A DNA stretch of 64,000 nucleotides from Gemmatimonadota bacterium (GCA_040388535.1 JAZKBR010000002.1:582485-646484), one strand, 5' to 3'. Positions 15,442-24,806 are shown, counted from the first letter of the stretch. Notes: generated from the letters alone by a model not told the origin. Made by a program: numbers and translations.

Positions 15442-15827
15442 CAGCTGGAGTCCTTGGGGCTCAGGAGAGAATCAGGGAGGGTAAAGCGGATCGGGACCTG
15501 GATCGGGGCGACCACGGGCTTGCCCCCCTTCCGGGCAGGGGTAAACCGGAGCGACTGGGCGGCGGTGAGGGCGGCGGCATCGAAGGCCGACTGGCCGCTG
15601 GAGGTGGCGATCCTGGTCGAGTCGCGGATGACGGTTCCCGTGGTGTCGACCACCACATAGAGCATCACCTCACCCTGGACCCGGCGATTGAAGAGCTCGG
15701 CCGGATAGGGGATCTCGGGTTGACCCGCAATCGGAACCGCCGGGGTGATCGGCTCCTCCGCCGGCGGCTTCTTGCTGCACCCGACCGCGAGAACGGCGAG
15801 CACCGCACACGTGAAAATCCGGGTCAT
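15441..15827 (-). CDS. Lipoprotein with TonB-type C-terminal domain
   Basis: From ATG 15827 the protein has 128 residues. It has a lipoprotein signal (VLAVLAVGCSKK lipobox), a Pro/Glu-rich linker and a TonB C-terminal-like domain: P.YP..L....V.GEV..YVVVDTTGTV, then FDAAALTAAQSLRFTPA and a PVRF-like end. This is the TonB family energy-transducer fold, but a membrane anchor and proline-rich periplasm-spanning arm are missing. It may be a periplasmic binding or structural module rather than a true TonB. It lies directly upstream of cbs with overlapping ends. Confidence 0.8.
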   Translation of the reverse strand: MTRIFTCAVLAVLAVGCSKKPPAEEPITPAVPIAGQPEIPYPAELFNRRVQGEVMLYVVVDTTGTVIRDSTRIATSSGQSAFDAAALTAAQSLRFTPARKGGKPVVAPIQVPIRFTLPDSLLSPKDSS

Positions 15828-15882
15828 GGGGTTGAACCTAATCGGCATCGGACACTCCTACCGCCGGGGGATGCGCGCGAGG

Positions 15883-16362
15883 TCAGCGCTGGCGAGAACG
15901 GAAACGCGCAACGTTGGCCCGGTTGCCACACTCGCCCTTGTCGCACCATCTCCGCGAACGGTTGCGGGACTCATCGAGAAAGAGACGGCCGCAGGTGCAC
16001 GCCTTCAGCCGAGCCAGGTTGGGGGAGTCGAGGAGCCGCGCCGCCGACCAGGCCACCGGCCAGAGGAGGCGAGAGGGGTCGTCCCTCCCCTCGCTCAACC
16101 AGCCCCAGCCGTAGCCTCGCACCGTCGGCCTGAGACCGCGACGACCACCCGCCCCGGAGAGGATGCGGTTGAGCGCCGCAAGGTCGCTCTCGCGGGCGCC
16201 GATGCCGCGCGCCTCGGCGTCGAGTAGCCGTTGCAGAGCGGTGCGGAAACGGCGGATTTCCACATGGGTTCGGGGGTCGAGCGGGCCGCTCTCGAGGAAC
16301 TCCTCGGGGTTTCCGGGGAGGTGGATAAAGTCGAGGCACAGCACGCCGGCCGACGTGGACAT
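15883..16362 (-). CDS. CGNR zinc-finger / ABATE domain regulator
   Basis: 159-residue protein. The N-terminal half resembles the ABATE domain (LDFIHLPGN near the start) and the C-terminal 45 residues are the CGNR zinc finger: CTCGRLFLDESRNRSRRWC followed by CGNRANVARFRSR. Zinc ligands are the Cys pairs C.C and C...C. Family members are predicted DNA-binding stress or metabolic regulators. The ATG at 16362 is immediately preceded by an inverted repeat GTAATCA/TGATTAC that may be its own operator. It is divergently placed relative to nothing close; the next gene upstream is on the same strand. Confidence 0.88.
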   Translation of the reverse strand: MSTSAGVLCLDFIHLPGNPEEFLESGPLDPRTHVEIRRFRTALQRLLDAEARGIGARESDLAALNRILSGAGGRRGLRPTVRGYGWGWLSEGRDDPSRLLWPVAWSAARLLDSPNLARLKACTCGRLFLDESRNRSRRWCDKGECGNRANVARFRSRQR

Positions 16363-16392
16363 GTAATCACCATACAGCGTTTTGATGATTAC
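16363..16392. promoter_or_regulatory. Possible operator upstream of the CGNR regulator gene
   Basis: Inverted repeat GTAATCA (16363-16369) and TGATTAC (16386-16392) with a 16-bp spacer in an AT-rich patch directly before the start codon. The position suggests autoregulation; unproven. Confidence 0.4.
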
Positions 16393-16415
16393 CGCAATGA
16401 GTCACGACGCGGTTA

Positions 16416-17450
16416 TTACTGCTGCACCATTGTGAGAGCAGCCCGGAAACCGGAAGTACCCATCCGGGCCGATGCGTCCTTGGCCAGCACCAAAGCGAAC
16501 TCTGTTTTCCCGGTCACCGTGTCGAGCGGCAGGAGGCCCTGGGCGAGCTGCGCCACCGTCTCGGCAAAGGTCGGAATGTTCGCCGGGTCGGGGTCGAGTG
16601 GCGGAATTCCCTCGCCGTCCTGCAGCCCGAGCAGGATGAAAAGAATGGCGTAATTGATCGAGACGACCTGCTGCATCAGCTCGAGTTTGGCGTGCTGGAA
16701 CGGGCTCGGCTCGCCGCCGAAATACCCCTGGACCAGGAGGCTCTCTGCTTCAGCCGGAAGTCGGAACCAGTGCCGGACGGTGGCGAGGTCCTGCATTGGA
16801 TCGTTCTGCCAGGCGGACTCCCAGTCGATGATCCAGAGGCGGCTGCCATCGAACAGCAGGTTGCCAGGATTCAGGTCGTTGTGGGAGGCCCCGAGCACCA
16901 TGTGGGGCTCGAGGGCGGCGCGTACTTCGGCGAAGCGCTCGAGGTAGGTGACGATGAACGGCGGGAGCTTCTGGCCGGCCGCCTCGATGACCTGCAATCC
17001 GCCGTCGATGCACTTGAAGACATCGAGGAACTCCGGTCCCGGGGGGCCGTCGTGGAGCCGCCGGAGCATCGCCCCGAGCTCGCCGAAGAGCCGGTGGTCG
17101 GCACGGAAGGCGGCACCGACCGGCACGCTTGGAATGAACGCGGAAATCACCACCCCGGCCGCTGGGTCGGCGAAGTAGACCTCCGGGGCGACTCCATCCG
17201 CCGCTGCAGTGGCCATCATCGCAAACTGGCGCACGGGATCATTGAACGGCTGCGGATTGATCACCACCCGGACCACGGCAGAGCGACCGCCGGAGTCTGC
17301 CCGAAAGGTCAGGGCACCGGAGCGCCCTCCCGAGAGAGGAGTGAGGACTCCGGATGCGCTCGGTCCGAACAGCTCGCTCAGGCCGCGGCGGAGCGCCTCG
17401 CGGTGCGGCTCCGGCACCAGCCCGTCGATGGCGAATCCGGCGGTCGACAC
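16416..17450 (-). CDS. Aminoglycoside/choline-kinase-like phosphotransferase
   Basis: 344-residue protein-kinase-like phosphotransferase (APH/ChoK fold). The catalytic loop is ASHNDLNPGNLLFDG with catalytic Asp, followed by the metal-binding LWIIDWESAWQNDP. A glycine-rich N-lobe (LSGGRSGALTFR) and VVRVV lysine-less strand come first. Substrate is unknown; LicA/choline or small-molecule kinases share this pattern, and it is not diagnostic of antibiotic resistance. Its start overlaps the stop of mutS on the same strand, so the two are probably co-transcribed. Confidence 0.88.
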   Translation of the reverse strand: MSTAGFAIDGLVPEPHREALRRGLSELFGPSASGVLTPLSGGRSGALTFRADSGGRSAVVRVVINPQPFNDPVRQFAMMATAAADGVAPEVYFADPAAGVVISAFIPSVPVGAAFRADHRLFGELGAMLRRLHDGPPGPEFLDVFKCIDGGLQVIEAAGQKLPPFIVTYLERFAEVRAALEPHMVLGASHNDLNPGNLLFDGSRLWIIDWESAWQNDPMQDLATVRHWFRLPAEAESLLVQGYFGGEPSPFQHAKLELMQQVVSINYAILFILLGLQDGEGIPPLDPDPANIPTFAETVAQLAQGLLPLDTVTGKTEFALVLAKDASARMGTSGFRAALTMVQQ

Positions 17451-20098
17451 TATCCCTCCAGCTCGTCGCGCATCCGGGCGAGTTCCTGCAGGGCCTGGAT
17501 CGGCGTGAGCGAGTTCGGGTCGAGTGCGCGGAGCTGTGCCGCCATCGCCGTTGATCGCTTCTGTTCGGGCGAGGGTTCGGCCGGCCGCGACAGGGCATCG
17601 AAGAGCGAAGGCTGCGCCGGATCGGGATCACGCGGGGCGTCGCCCGGCACCATTCGGTGACCGGTTTCGAGGGTGCCGAGCACTTCCCGCGCGCGAGTCA
17701 CGACCCCGCCTGGGAGACCGGCGAGCTGGGCCACGTGGATGCCGTAGGAACGATCGGTGCCGCCGGCTTCGAGTTTGTGAAGGAAGACGATCCCGTTTCC
17801 GGATTCCCGAACAGCCACGTTGAGATTGCGCGCGTGCGCGAGCTTTTCGGGGAGCTGCATCAGCTCGTGATAATGGGTCGCGAACATCGTCCGACAGCCA
17901 ATACGGTCGTGGAGATGCTCACTCACTGCCCACGCGATAGCGACGCCATCGTAGGTGCTGGTGCCACGACCGATTTCGTCGAGCAATACCAGGGAACGTG
18001 CGGTGGCGTTGTGGAGGATCGCCGACGTCTCGCTCATTTCGACCATGAAGGTCGACTGGCCACGCGCGAGGTTGTCGCTCGCCCCGACGCGGGTGAAGAG
18101 TCGATCGGTGACGCCCACACTGGCGGACTCCGCGGGGACGAAGCTCCCCATCTGCGCCATCAGCACACAGAGGCCGATCTGTCGCAGGATCGTGCTCTTG
18201 CCGGCCATGTTGGGTCCGGTCACGAGGAGCACTCGAGCGGCTTCATCGAAGTGCACGTCGTTGGGTACGAAGCGCTCGCGCGCCATCATCCGTTCGATCA
18301 CCGGATGACGACTCGCCACCAGCGTCAGGTCGTAACGATCGTGCACCTGTGGCCGCACATAGCGCTCGACCACCGCAGTCTCCGCCAGTGAAGCCAGCAC
18401 GTCGAGGCGGGCGAGCAGGCGCGCGGTGTCCTGGATTCGCGTGATCGCGACGGCGACGAGGTCCCGTAACTCGGCAAAGCGCGCGCCCTCGCGTTCGGCG
18501 ATTCGCTCTTCGGCGCCGAGGACCTTCGCCTCGTAGTCCTTGAGTTCGGGCGTGACATAACGCTCGGCATTGGTGAGTGTCTGCCGGCGCTCGTAGTCGG
18601 CGGGCACACTCGAGGCGTTGGCATTGGTGATCTCGATGTAATAGCCGAAGACGCGATTGAACGCGACCTTGAGCGATGAGATCCCGGTGCGCTCACGTTC
18701 CCGCTGCTGAATGCCCGCGAGTGATTGCTTGCCGTTGTCGCGCAGGTCGCGGAGTTCATCGAGTTCCGCGTCGTGCCCCGGTGCGATCACACCGCCGTCG
18801 GCAATGCTTATCGGCGGCCTCTCGACCAGGGCCGCGGACAGGGTGGTGGAGAGATCTGCGAGGACGTCGAGCTTCTGGCTCACATGCTCGAGGAGCCCCG
18901 GCGTTACGGGCGCAGCAAGCTGCGCCCCAACATTGGAGCTCCGCGCAGCATCGCCATCTACAAGGACGCGGACCGCCGCGAGGACGGCCGGAAGCCTGAC
19001 GAATGAGTCACGGAGTGCTCCTAGCTCCCGCGGATTCGCCCGCCCCGCGGCCGCACGCGCGGCGAGGCGCTCCACGTCGCGCACGCCATCGAGGGCGGCC
19101 CGCAATTCGGCGCGCAGTCGGCCGGCGTCCACGAGTGTGCCCACAGCATCGAGTCGCGCGTTGATCTTGCCCGGGTCGCGCAGTGGCGAGAGGACCCATT
19201 GCCGCAACAGGCGGGCGCCCATCGGTGTCATGGTTCGATCGAGCGTCTCGACCAGGGTGACACCCTTCGCACCGGCGCGCAGCGGTTCGACCAGCTCGAG
19301 GTTGCGGCGCGTCATTTCATCGAGCCAGCAGAGTTCGTCGCTGCGCCGCACGGTGGGGCGGCTGAGTTGCGGCAGCCCCTGCGGCTGCAACTCCATCACA
19401 TACCGCAGTAACGCGCCCGCTGCGCCCACGGCGGGTGCATCAGCGGGAGCGAGGCCGAGGCCATCGATTGATGCGAGCTGCAGGCGACGCGCAAGTTCTT
19501 CGGCGGCGAGTTCAGGGTCGAATTCCCAGCGTTCGCGTGGGGTGCGCAGCACACCGTCTTCGAGCGGGACGGCACTGTCCTTCGGCACGATGACTTCCGC
19601 GGGCGCGAGGCGCCCCAGGGCCTCGGCCAGCCCATCGCTCGCGACGGTCTCGAGCAGGAACTCGCCGGTCGAGAGGTCGAGTGCGGCGACGCCGTTGGTC
19701 TGCTCACCGGTAGTGACGGCAACCAGCCAGTTGTTCCGCGACCCCGGCATCCAGTCTTCATCGAGGAAGGCGCCCGGTGTCACCGTCTCGACCACGGCAC
19801 GCTTGACGATTCCCTTGGCGAGCCGGGGGTCTTCGACCTGTTCACAGATGGCGACGCGATAACCCTGGGCGACGAACTGTCGCAGATAGCCCGCAGCTGA
19901 CTTGACGGGAACGCCGGCGAGCGGGACACCGTCGCCGCGTGCGGTCAGCGTGATGTTCAGCGCGCGCGCAGCAACCTGCGCGTCTTCGTAGAACATCTCA
20001 TAGAAATCGCCCATCCGGAAGAAGAGGATCGCGTCGGGATGACGCGCCTTGATCTCGCGGTACTGGACGAGGAGCGGTGAGGCGGCGGGAGAGGACAC
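17450..20098 (-). CDS. mutS: DNA mismatch repair protein MutS
   Basis: 882-residue mismatch-recognition ATPase. The mismatch-binding motif is present near the N-terminus (GDFYEMF, with Phe32 and Glu34). The connector, lever and clamp domains follow. The ATPase has Walker A GPNMAGKST at 628-636, Walker B LVLLDEIGRGTST, and a signature FATHYHEL. The tail ends in a short helix-turn-helix dimerisation region. Start GTG at 20098. No mutL is seen nearby. A repeat pair follows its 5' side at 20116-20257. Confidence 0.97.
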   Translation of the reverse strand: MSSPAASPLLVQYREIKARHPDAILFFRMGDFYEMFYEDAQVAARALNITLTARGDGVPLAGVPVKSAAGYLRQFVAQGYRVAICEQVEDPRLAKGIVKRAVVETVTPGAFLDEDWMPGSRNNWLVAVTTGEQTNGVAALDLSTGEFLLETVASDGLAEALGRLAPAEVIVPKDSAVPLEDGVLRTPRERWEFDPELAAEELARRLQLASIDGLGLAPADAPAVGAAGALLRYVMELQPQGLPQLSRPTVRRSDELCWLDEMTRRNLELVEPLRAGAKGVTLVETLDRTMTPMGARLLRQWVLSPLRDPGKINARLDAVGTLVDAGRLRAELRAALDGVRDVERLAARAAAGRANPRELGALRDSFVRLPAVLAAVRVLVDGDAARSSNVGAQLAAPVTPGLLEHVSQKLDVLADLSTTLSAALVERPPISIADGGVIAPGHDAELDELRDLRDNGKQSLAGIQQRERERTGISSLKVAFNRVFGYYIEITNANASSVPADYERRQTLTNAERYVTPELKDYEAKVLGAEERIAEREGARFAELRDLVAVAITRIQDTARLLARLDVLASLAETAVVERYVRPQVHDRYDLTLVASRHPVIERMMARERFVPNDVHFDEAARVLLVTGPNMAGKSTILRQIGLCVLMAQMGSFVPAESASVGVTDRLFTRVGASDNLARGQSTFMVEMSETSAILHNATARSLVLLDEIGRGTSTYDGVAIAWAVSEHLHDRIGCRTMFATHYHELMQLPEKLAHARNLNVAVRESGNGIVFLHKLEAGGTDRSYGIHVAQLAGLPGGVVTRAREVLGTLETGHRMVPGDAPRDPDPAQPSLFDALSRPAEPSPEQKRSTAMAAQLRALDPNSLTPIQALQELARMRDELEG

Positions 20099-20115
20099 GG
20101 GACAATTCTAACCGA

Positions 20116-20257
20116 AGAGACTAGAGACTAGAGACTAGAGAGGGCTGTCACCCTGAGCGCAGCGAGGGGGCCGAACCGTCGCTTCCACCGAAGGCCCCGC
20201 CCCCTCACTGCGTTCAGGGAGACTTCGGCCTCTCTAGTCTCTAGTCTCTAGTCTCTA
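20116..20257. repeat. Nested inverted repeat with GAGACTA heptamer arms
   Basis: Outer arms are GAGACTA-type heptamers (20116-20141) and TCTCTAG-type heptamers (20231-20257). The inner arms are CTGAGCG pieces: CCCTGAGCGCAGCGAGGGGG and CCCCCTCACTGCGTTCAGGG. It separates mutS from the DUF2911 gene, both on the minus strand. The TAG stop of the DUF2911 gene abuts the right heptamer arm. Confidence 0.8.
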
Positions 20258-21415
20258 CTTCACCACGATCGGCACCGTCCACCGAAAGGTTCCCCATTCA
20301 AGCGCGAGGTTCCCCGAATTCTTCGTCGCCGGTTCCACGGTGATCGTGAAGCGCTCGACGGGAACCTTGTTGGTTCCGACAGTGAGCGGGATGTGGCCGA
20401 GGTCCTGAGCAGGATCGTAATTGGTGCCCCACTGGCCGAATTGCTTGTTCACGATCAGCTGCACTCCGGCTCGCGATGGCAGGGTCCAGAGCGTGTAGGT
20501 GCCGGGAGCGAGCTCAAGCCCTTCGAGTTTGATGGCGGCCGTGGTAGTGAACTGTGTCGCGGCGTTGGCGCCGGTGCGCCACACCTCGCCGTACGGAATG
20601 ATGCCACCGACCAGGACGCGCCCACGGGCCATCGGCCGGCCATAGTCCACCGTAATGGTGGCCTTGCCGACCTTGCTCTGCGCGGCCCCGCGCACGCTCA
20701 ACATCCCGACGACCGGACTGCTCTTCTCGGCCGCCGCAAACCTCTGCGTGATGGCGGCGACGTCGGGCGCCGAGGCCAGGCGCTCGACTTCAACGAGGTA
20801 GGTGGTCTTCGCGCCCGAGTAGGAGCTCATCCGCCCCTGCGGATCCATATGGATCTGGCCAAAGCCCGCGAGGGCGGTGGTCGTGATCTCCCAGACATTG
20901 CCGCGCTTGCGCAGTGCGCCTTCGTCGAGCATCAGGCGACCGGGGATGAACTGCCGGATGGGGAGCGGGTTGCCCTTTCGTTTCGCTGCCGCGGCGGCGA
21001 GCAACTCGTAACTGCCGAACATGTAGGTGGACCACGGCATCGTGAGATAGCCGGAGTTCGACAAGGTCACGTTCCGCGTACCGGCATCGGTCTTGTGCGC
21101 AATCCGGACAGAGTCGCGTCCGAACGCCGCCGTCACGTGAATGGTGCGCGGGTCATTGCCGAGGGGATTCGGGGTCGAGATATCGACGGTGAGGTCACGC
21201 ACCGTGCCGTCGGGGGCGAGCGCCATCTCCGCGTGCCGCTGGATCACGCGTGGCGCACGCTCGACCTGGTCAATCACGACTCGCGTCGCGCTCCGGGTGA
21301 CGCGCTCCACCGAGATGGTGTCTCGGCCGAGTCGTGAGATGAAGCCGTACGATTGGGCCTCGAGACGAGCAGCGAGAAGGGAAAGCGCGAGAAGCGAGAG
21401 GACGCGGATTGGCAC
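20255..21415 (-). CDS. DUF2911 domain secreted protein (paralogue A)
   Basis: From GTG 21415 the protein has 386 residues with a signal peptide ending near ARLEAQS. The C-terminal half (about 235-386) is a DUF2911 domain: VDYGRPMARGR, then GEVWRTGANAAT, APGTYTLWTLP, and an EWGTFRW ending. DUF2911 function is unknown. The N-terminal half is a separate beta-rich region (SRLGRDTISVERVTR). The gene next upstream is a paralogue with the same organisation, so this is a tandem duplication. The start was chosen because the signal peptide begins there and GAGATCCAGG precedes it. Confidence 0.85.
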   Translation of the reverse strand: MPIRVLSLLALSLLAARLEAQSYGFISRLGRDTISVERVTRSATRVVIDQVERAPRVIQRHAEMALAPDGTVRDLTVDISTPNPLGNDPRTIHVTAAFGRDSVRIAHKTDAGTRNVTLSNSGYLTMPWSTYMFGSYELLAAAAAKRKGNPLPIRQFIPGRLMLDEGALRKRGNVWEITTTALAGFGQIHMDPQGRMSSYSGAKTTYLVEVERLASAPDVAAITQRFAAAEKSSPVVGMLSVRGAAQSKVGKATITVDYGRPMARGRVLVGGIIPYGEVWRTGANAATQFTTTAAIKLEGLELAPGTYTLWTLPSRAGVQLIVNKQFGQWGTNYDPAQDLGHIPLTVGTNKVPVERFTITVEPATKNSGNLALEWGTFRWTVPIVVK

Positions 21416-21513
21416 CTGGATCTCACCGTGAAGGTTGGGTCTTGTGGCAGGGGCGCAGCATGCTGCGCCCCTGCGCCGACGCCTGTCTCGCGCGTCCGGT
21501 CTTATGAGCGCCC

Positions 21514-22692
21514 CTACCGCACCACGATCGGGGCGGCCCACCGGAAGGTATCCCATTCGATCACCAGTTTGCCCGTGGTGGCAGAAACCGGCACGATCGA
21601 CATCGTGAACTTCTCCACCGGTGCGCCGAGTTTTTCGGTGGTTACCGCTACCCGCCCGAGATCCTGCTCAGCGTGGTATTCGGTACCCCATTGCTTGGTC
21701 TGCTTGTTGACGATCAGCTGCACACCACTCGCGGTGGGGAGGGTCCAGAGTGTGTAGGTGCCGGGCGCAACGTCGAGCCCACCGATGGTGAGCGCCGTGC
21801 TCGTCGTGAACTGGGTTGCGGCGTTGGCACCGGTGCGCCACACCTCGCCGAGCGGGACGACATTGCCGAGAATTGTCCGACCTCGCGTGAGCGGGCGACC
21901 ATAGTCGACCAGCAGCGCTGCCGTCCCGACGGTGGCACGCGCGGTGTCGCGGACGCTCAACGCGGCGGCCGGGCCGGCCGCCTTTTCGGTTGCGGCGAAT
22001 CGTGCTGCGATGGCCTCGATGTCCGGTGCCTTCGCAAGGCGCATCGTTTCGAGCTTGATCGTGGTCGCCGCGGCCGACATCGAGAGCAGTTGTCCCTGCG
22101 CGCTCACCTTGGCGACAATTGGGGTCCCGAAGAAGTCGATCGAGGCCCCGCCGTTGGCGAGACGCTTGATGAAATTGTGCGAGACGGCTCGTCCGCCGGG
22201 GGAATAGGCACCGACGGGAATGCTGTCGCCGCTGCGCTTGAGCGCCGCCGCGAAGATCATCTCGTAGGAGCCGGGGCCGTAGAGCAGCCACGGCATCGCG
22301 AGGGCGTCGGTATAGGGAATGGTGCTGCTCTTGACTGTCGTGTCGACGTTGTTCGATGTGTTCAGGTGCATCTCGGTGCCGGCGAAGTGCGCCTGGAGGT
22401 GCGACGACGAGGGCCGGCCAGCATCCGGATTGAGCACCTTGGTGTCGAGCACGTAGAGCTCGATCGATCCATCGCCCTTGAGGGTGGCCTCGTAATGACG
22501 CTGCACCACTCGCGGCGAGCGCTCGATGATGTCGCCAACGACCTTGTCGCCGGTCCGGGTGATCCGCTCGACGACAACGGTATCGCGCCCCAGTCGCGAG
22601 ATCAGTCCGTAGCTCTGTTGGGCTTCGGCCGCTTGCGGCGTGAACAGCGCCACGACCAGGAATGCGGCGGGGAGCAATGGCATCGAACGCAT
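21514..22692 (-). CDS. DUF2911 domain secreted protein (paralogue B)
   Basis: From ATG 22692 the protein has 392 residues, with a signal peptide (LLPAAFLVVALFTPQAAEAQ). It shares the N-terminal SYGLISRLGRDTVVVERITR and the C-terminal DUF2911 signatures (VDYGRPLTRGR, GEVWRTGANAAT, APGTYTLWTLP, EWDTFRW) with paralogue A immediately downstream. ATG 22683 is also possible. Role unknown; both probably act in the periplasm or outside the cell. A strong hairpin at 22743-22775 separates it from the SPOR gene. Confidence 0.85.
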   Translation of the reverse strand: MRSMPLLPAAFLVVALFTPQAAEAQQSYGLISRLGRDTVVVERITRTGDKVVGDIIERSPRVVQRHYEATLKGDGSIELYVLDTKVLNPDAGRPSSSHLQAHFAGTEMHLNTSNNVDTTVKSSTIPYTDALAMPWLLYGPGSYEMIFAAALKRSGDSIPVGAYSPGGRAVSHNFIKRLANGGASIDFFGTPIVAKVSAQGQLLSMSAAATTIKLETMRLAKAPDIEAIAARFAATEKAAGPAAALSVRDTARATVGTAALLVDYGRPLTRGRTILGNVVPLGEVWRTGANAATQFTTSTALTIGGLDVAPGTYTLWTLPTASGVQLIVNKQTKQWGTEYHAEQDLGRVAVTTEKLGAPVEKFTMSIVPVSATTGKLVIEWDTFRWAAPIVVR

Positions 22693-22742
22693 GGCAGGCT
22701 CACTTCGGTAAGGAGAGATCGGCAAACAACCGGGCGTGAAAC

Positions 22743-22775
22743 GGGGGATGCGCCTCCTACGCTGGCGCATCCCCC
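22743..22775. terminator. Hairpin between SPOR and DUF2911 genes
   Basis: Perfect 12-bp inverted repeat GGGGGATGCGCC / GGCGCATCCCCC around a 9-nt loop, between two minus-strand genes. It is followed on the minus strand only by GTTTCAC, so intrinsic termination would be weak; it may mark the end of the holA-SPOR transcript. Confidence 0.55.
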
Positions 22776-22818
22776 GGGTTCCATTCTGGCGCTGCGCCGC
22801 GCCGCACGAAAGGGCGCC

Positions 22819-23736
22819 TTACGGAACCTGAACAACAAAGGGTGCGCCGCCGAGCGCCGCCTTCAGTGCCCCCACCTTCGCCGCCGCTGCTTCCCGGGAC
22901 TTGAAGGGCCCGGCCTGTACCTTGGTGAGGCCACGCGGCCCGGCCACCTGATAGGCCTTGAATCCGGCCTTCTCGATCTTGCCGACGGCTTTCCGGATCG
23001 CGGCCTTGTCACTGATGGCGGCAACCTGAATCCGCCAGGGACCTGCGGTGCTCGTGGCCACGGCCGCCGGGGGCACCGGCTTGGTGCGCAGCGAGTCCGC
23101 GCGCGGCGGCGCGGATTCCACGGGCTTGCTCCGCAGCGAGTCCGGGCGCGAGGGCGCTACCTCGACGCCGGCCCCGACGCTGCAGCGTTGCTTCGAGAAC
23201 TCGAGCTGGTTCTTCAGTTCCACATCATCGCCGACCAGTGCGAGGCCGCGGACGATCCATTCGCAGCCGAGCTGAACCTCCTTCCGGTCGAATGCGGCGC
23301 GCGAACCCCAGAGCGCGGCAGCGGGGAGGATGCCGGAATTGGGGTAATCGGTGAAGAGACGACGGATCCGGCTGACGGCCGCTTCACTGTTGCCGCTGCC
23401 GTAGTCGAGTTGCGCCAGACGGAGCATCGCCTTGTCGGCCCAGGCGGACGAAGAGAATTCAATCGCGACACGCGAGAACTGGATCTTCATCTCCTCCCCG
23501 GTCTTCGCCACCATCGCCGCAGTGTAAAGCGCTTCGGGATAGAGCGGGTCCGTGGAGGGGGTCTTCGCCAGCAGCTTGGTGATCAATGCGCGGGCGGAGT
23601 CGCCGTAAGTGTCCTGCGACAGGCGAATGATCTCCTGCAACGCCGGATTGGTGGGGCCTTGTGCCGCGACCGTCGCGACTGGTGCGAGCAGGAGCGCGGC
23701 AGCGAGCAAGTGGGTGCGAGTGATGTGAAAGTTCAT
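22819..23736 (-). CDS. Secreted SPOR-domain protein with tetratricopeptide-like N-terminus
   Basis: 305-residue protein with a signal peptide (LLAAALLLAPVATVAAQ). Residues about 30-180 form helical repeats resembling tetratricopeptide units (LYPEALYTAAMVAKTG, AMLRLAQLDYGSGN). A proline-rich linker follows with two similar PPRADSLRTKPV-type blocks. The C-terminal 70 residues are a SPOR domain (WRIQVAAISDKAAIRKAV, VQAGPFKSREAA), which usually binds denuded peptidoglycan glycans at division sites. ATG 23736 overlaps the holA stop (ATGA), so it is coupled to holA. Confidence 0.86.
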   Translation of the reverse strand: MNFHITRTHLLAAALLLAPVATVAAQGPTNPALQEIIRLSQDTYGDSARALITKLLAKTPSTDPLYPEALYTAAMVAKTGEEMKIQFSRVAIEFSSSAWADKAMLRLAQLDYGSGNSEAAVSRIRRLFTDYPNSGILPAAALWGSRAAFDRKEVQLGCEWIVRGLALVGDDVELKNQLEFSKQRCSVGAGVEVAPSRPDSLRSKPVESAPPRADSLRTKPVPPAAVATSTAGPWRIQVAAISDKAAIRKAVGKIEKAGFKAYQVAGPRGLTKVQAGPFKSREAAAAKVGALKAALGGAPFVVQVP

Positions 23737-24788
23737 GCAGCCTTCTTCGCCCGTGAGGCGGCGAGAGTGAGAATCAGGTCGGTGATTACGCCCACTTCGT
23801 CGGAAATGGTCGTGCTCTTGAGCGCGGCGTCGGCGGTGAGTGTGTTCGACACGGCGGCCTCAAGTCGTGGCAACGACCAGCGACCCACGACCTCGGCGAC
23901 GAGGCGGGTGAACGGATCGTAGCTGCCGACCCCAGGGCGCCGTTCGAAGCAGAGTTTCTTCGTGGCTTCCGCCAAGGCACGATCGCGGATCTTTCGTGCT
24001 TCGGCCGTGGCGCGGGCCCAGCGCAATACCAGCAACGAGGAACCAAGCAACGTGACCAGCTTGACTCCGGAATTGCCGCTGACATCGAGAATGCGCGGCA
24101 GCAAGGTGACGGCCGCTGCGGTATCGTCACGCAGGACCGCGTCGCGCCAGTCGTCGAGCGTCTCGCCGAAACGCACCCCCACGAGGTCGCCCACGGTCTC
24201 GCGGTCGATCGGGCCGGTGATCTGCAACCCGCTGAGCTTGGCCGTCTCGGCGCGCAGCATACCGAGGTCACCGCCGGTGGCACGCAGCAGATGTTCGCGG
24301 GCGTCAGTGGCGAGCGCGATGCCAGCGGCCTGCAGCTGGATGTCGAGCCACTCGTCGAGCGCGTCGCCGACGAGCGCAGCGCAGTTCACGGAGACGCAGT
24401 GTTTCGCGAGGTCGTCGTCGGCCTCGTCGTCGTTGCCCTGCACGATGACCAGAACCGTCTCCGGCGCCGGGCGTTCGAGATACTTCACCGCCGGCTGTTT
24501 CCCCTTGCTCTTGCGTTTCCACGCCTCGACGTCGCGCAGCACGACCACGCGCCGGTCGGCCATCATCGGCAAGGTCGAGCACGCCGCGGCGAGCTGATCC
24601 GGTTCGATCTGCTGGGCGGAGAGGATGTCCAGGTTGAAGTCGCGGAGCCCGGGGTCGAGGATCCGGTCGAGGAGGAGGGCAAGCGCCTCGTCCTTGAGGA
24701 TCGCTTCACTCCCGTGGAGATAGTACGCGGCCGCCGGGGCGTCCTTGGCGAGGGCGCGTCGCAGCTGGTCGGGAGAGAGGCGGGGCAT
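23733..24788 (-). CDS. holA: DNA polymerase III delta subunit
   Basis: 351-residue clamp-loader subunit that opens the sliding clamp. The N-terminal LHGSEAILKDEAL matches the HolA G.E..L..E pattern; the middle shows RRVVVLRDVEAW and the domain III region ends with a helical collar. It is a degenerate AAA+ protein and lacks a Walker A motif, as expected for delta. Start ATG 24788 is typical for the family length. Overlaps the SPOR gene (ATGA) and lies 18 bp downstream of the Nudix gene. Confidence 0.9.
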   Translation of the reverse strand: MPRLSPDQLRRALAKDAPAAAYYLHGSEAILKDEALALLLDRILDPGLRDFNLDILSAQQIEPDQLAAACSTLPMMADRRVVVLRDVEAWKRKSKGKQPAVKYLERPAPETVLVIVQGNDDEADDDLAKHCVSVNCAALVGDALDEWLDIQLQAAGIALATDAREHLLRATGGDLGMLRAETAKLSGLQITGPIDRETVGDLVGVRFGETLDDWRDAVLRDDTAAAVTLLPRILDVSGNSGVKLVTLLGSSLLVLRWARATAEARKIRDRALAEATKKLCFERRPGVGSYDPFTRLVAEVVGRWSLPRLEAAVSNTLTADAALKSTTISDEVGVITDLILTLAASRAKKAA

Positions 24789-24806
24789 ACCCGAATCTAA
24801 GGGCGT

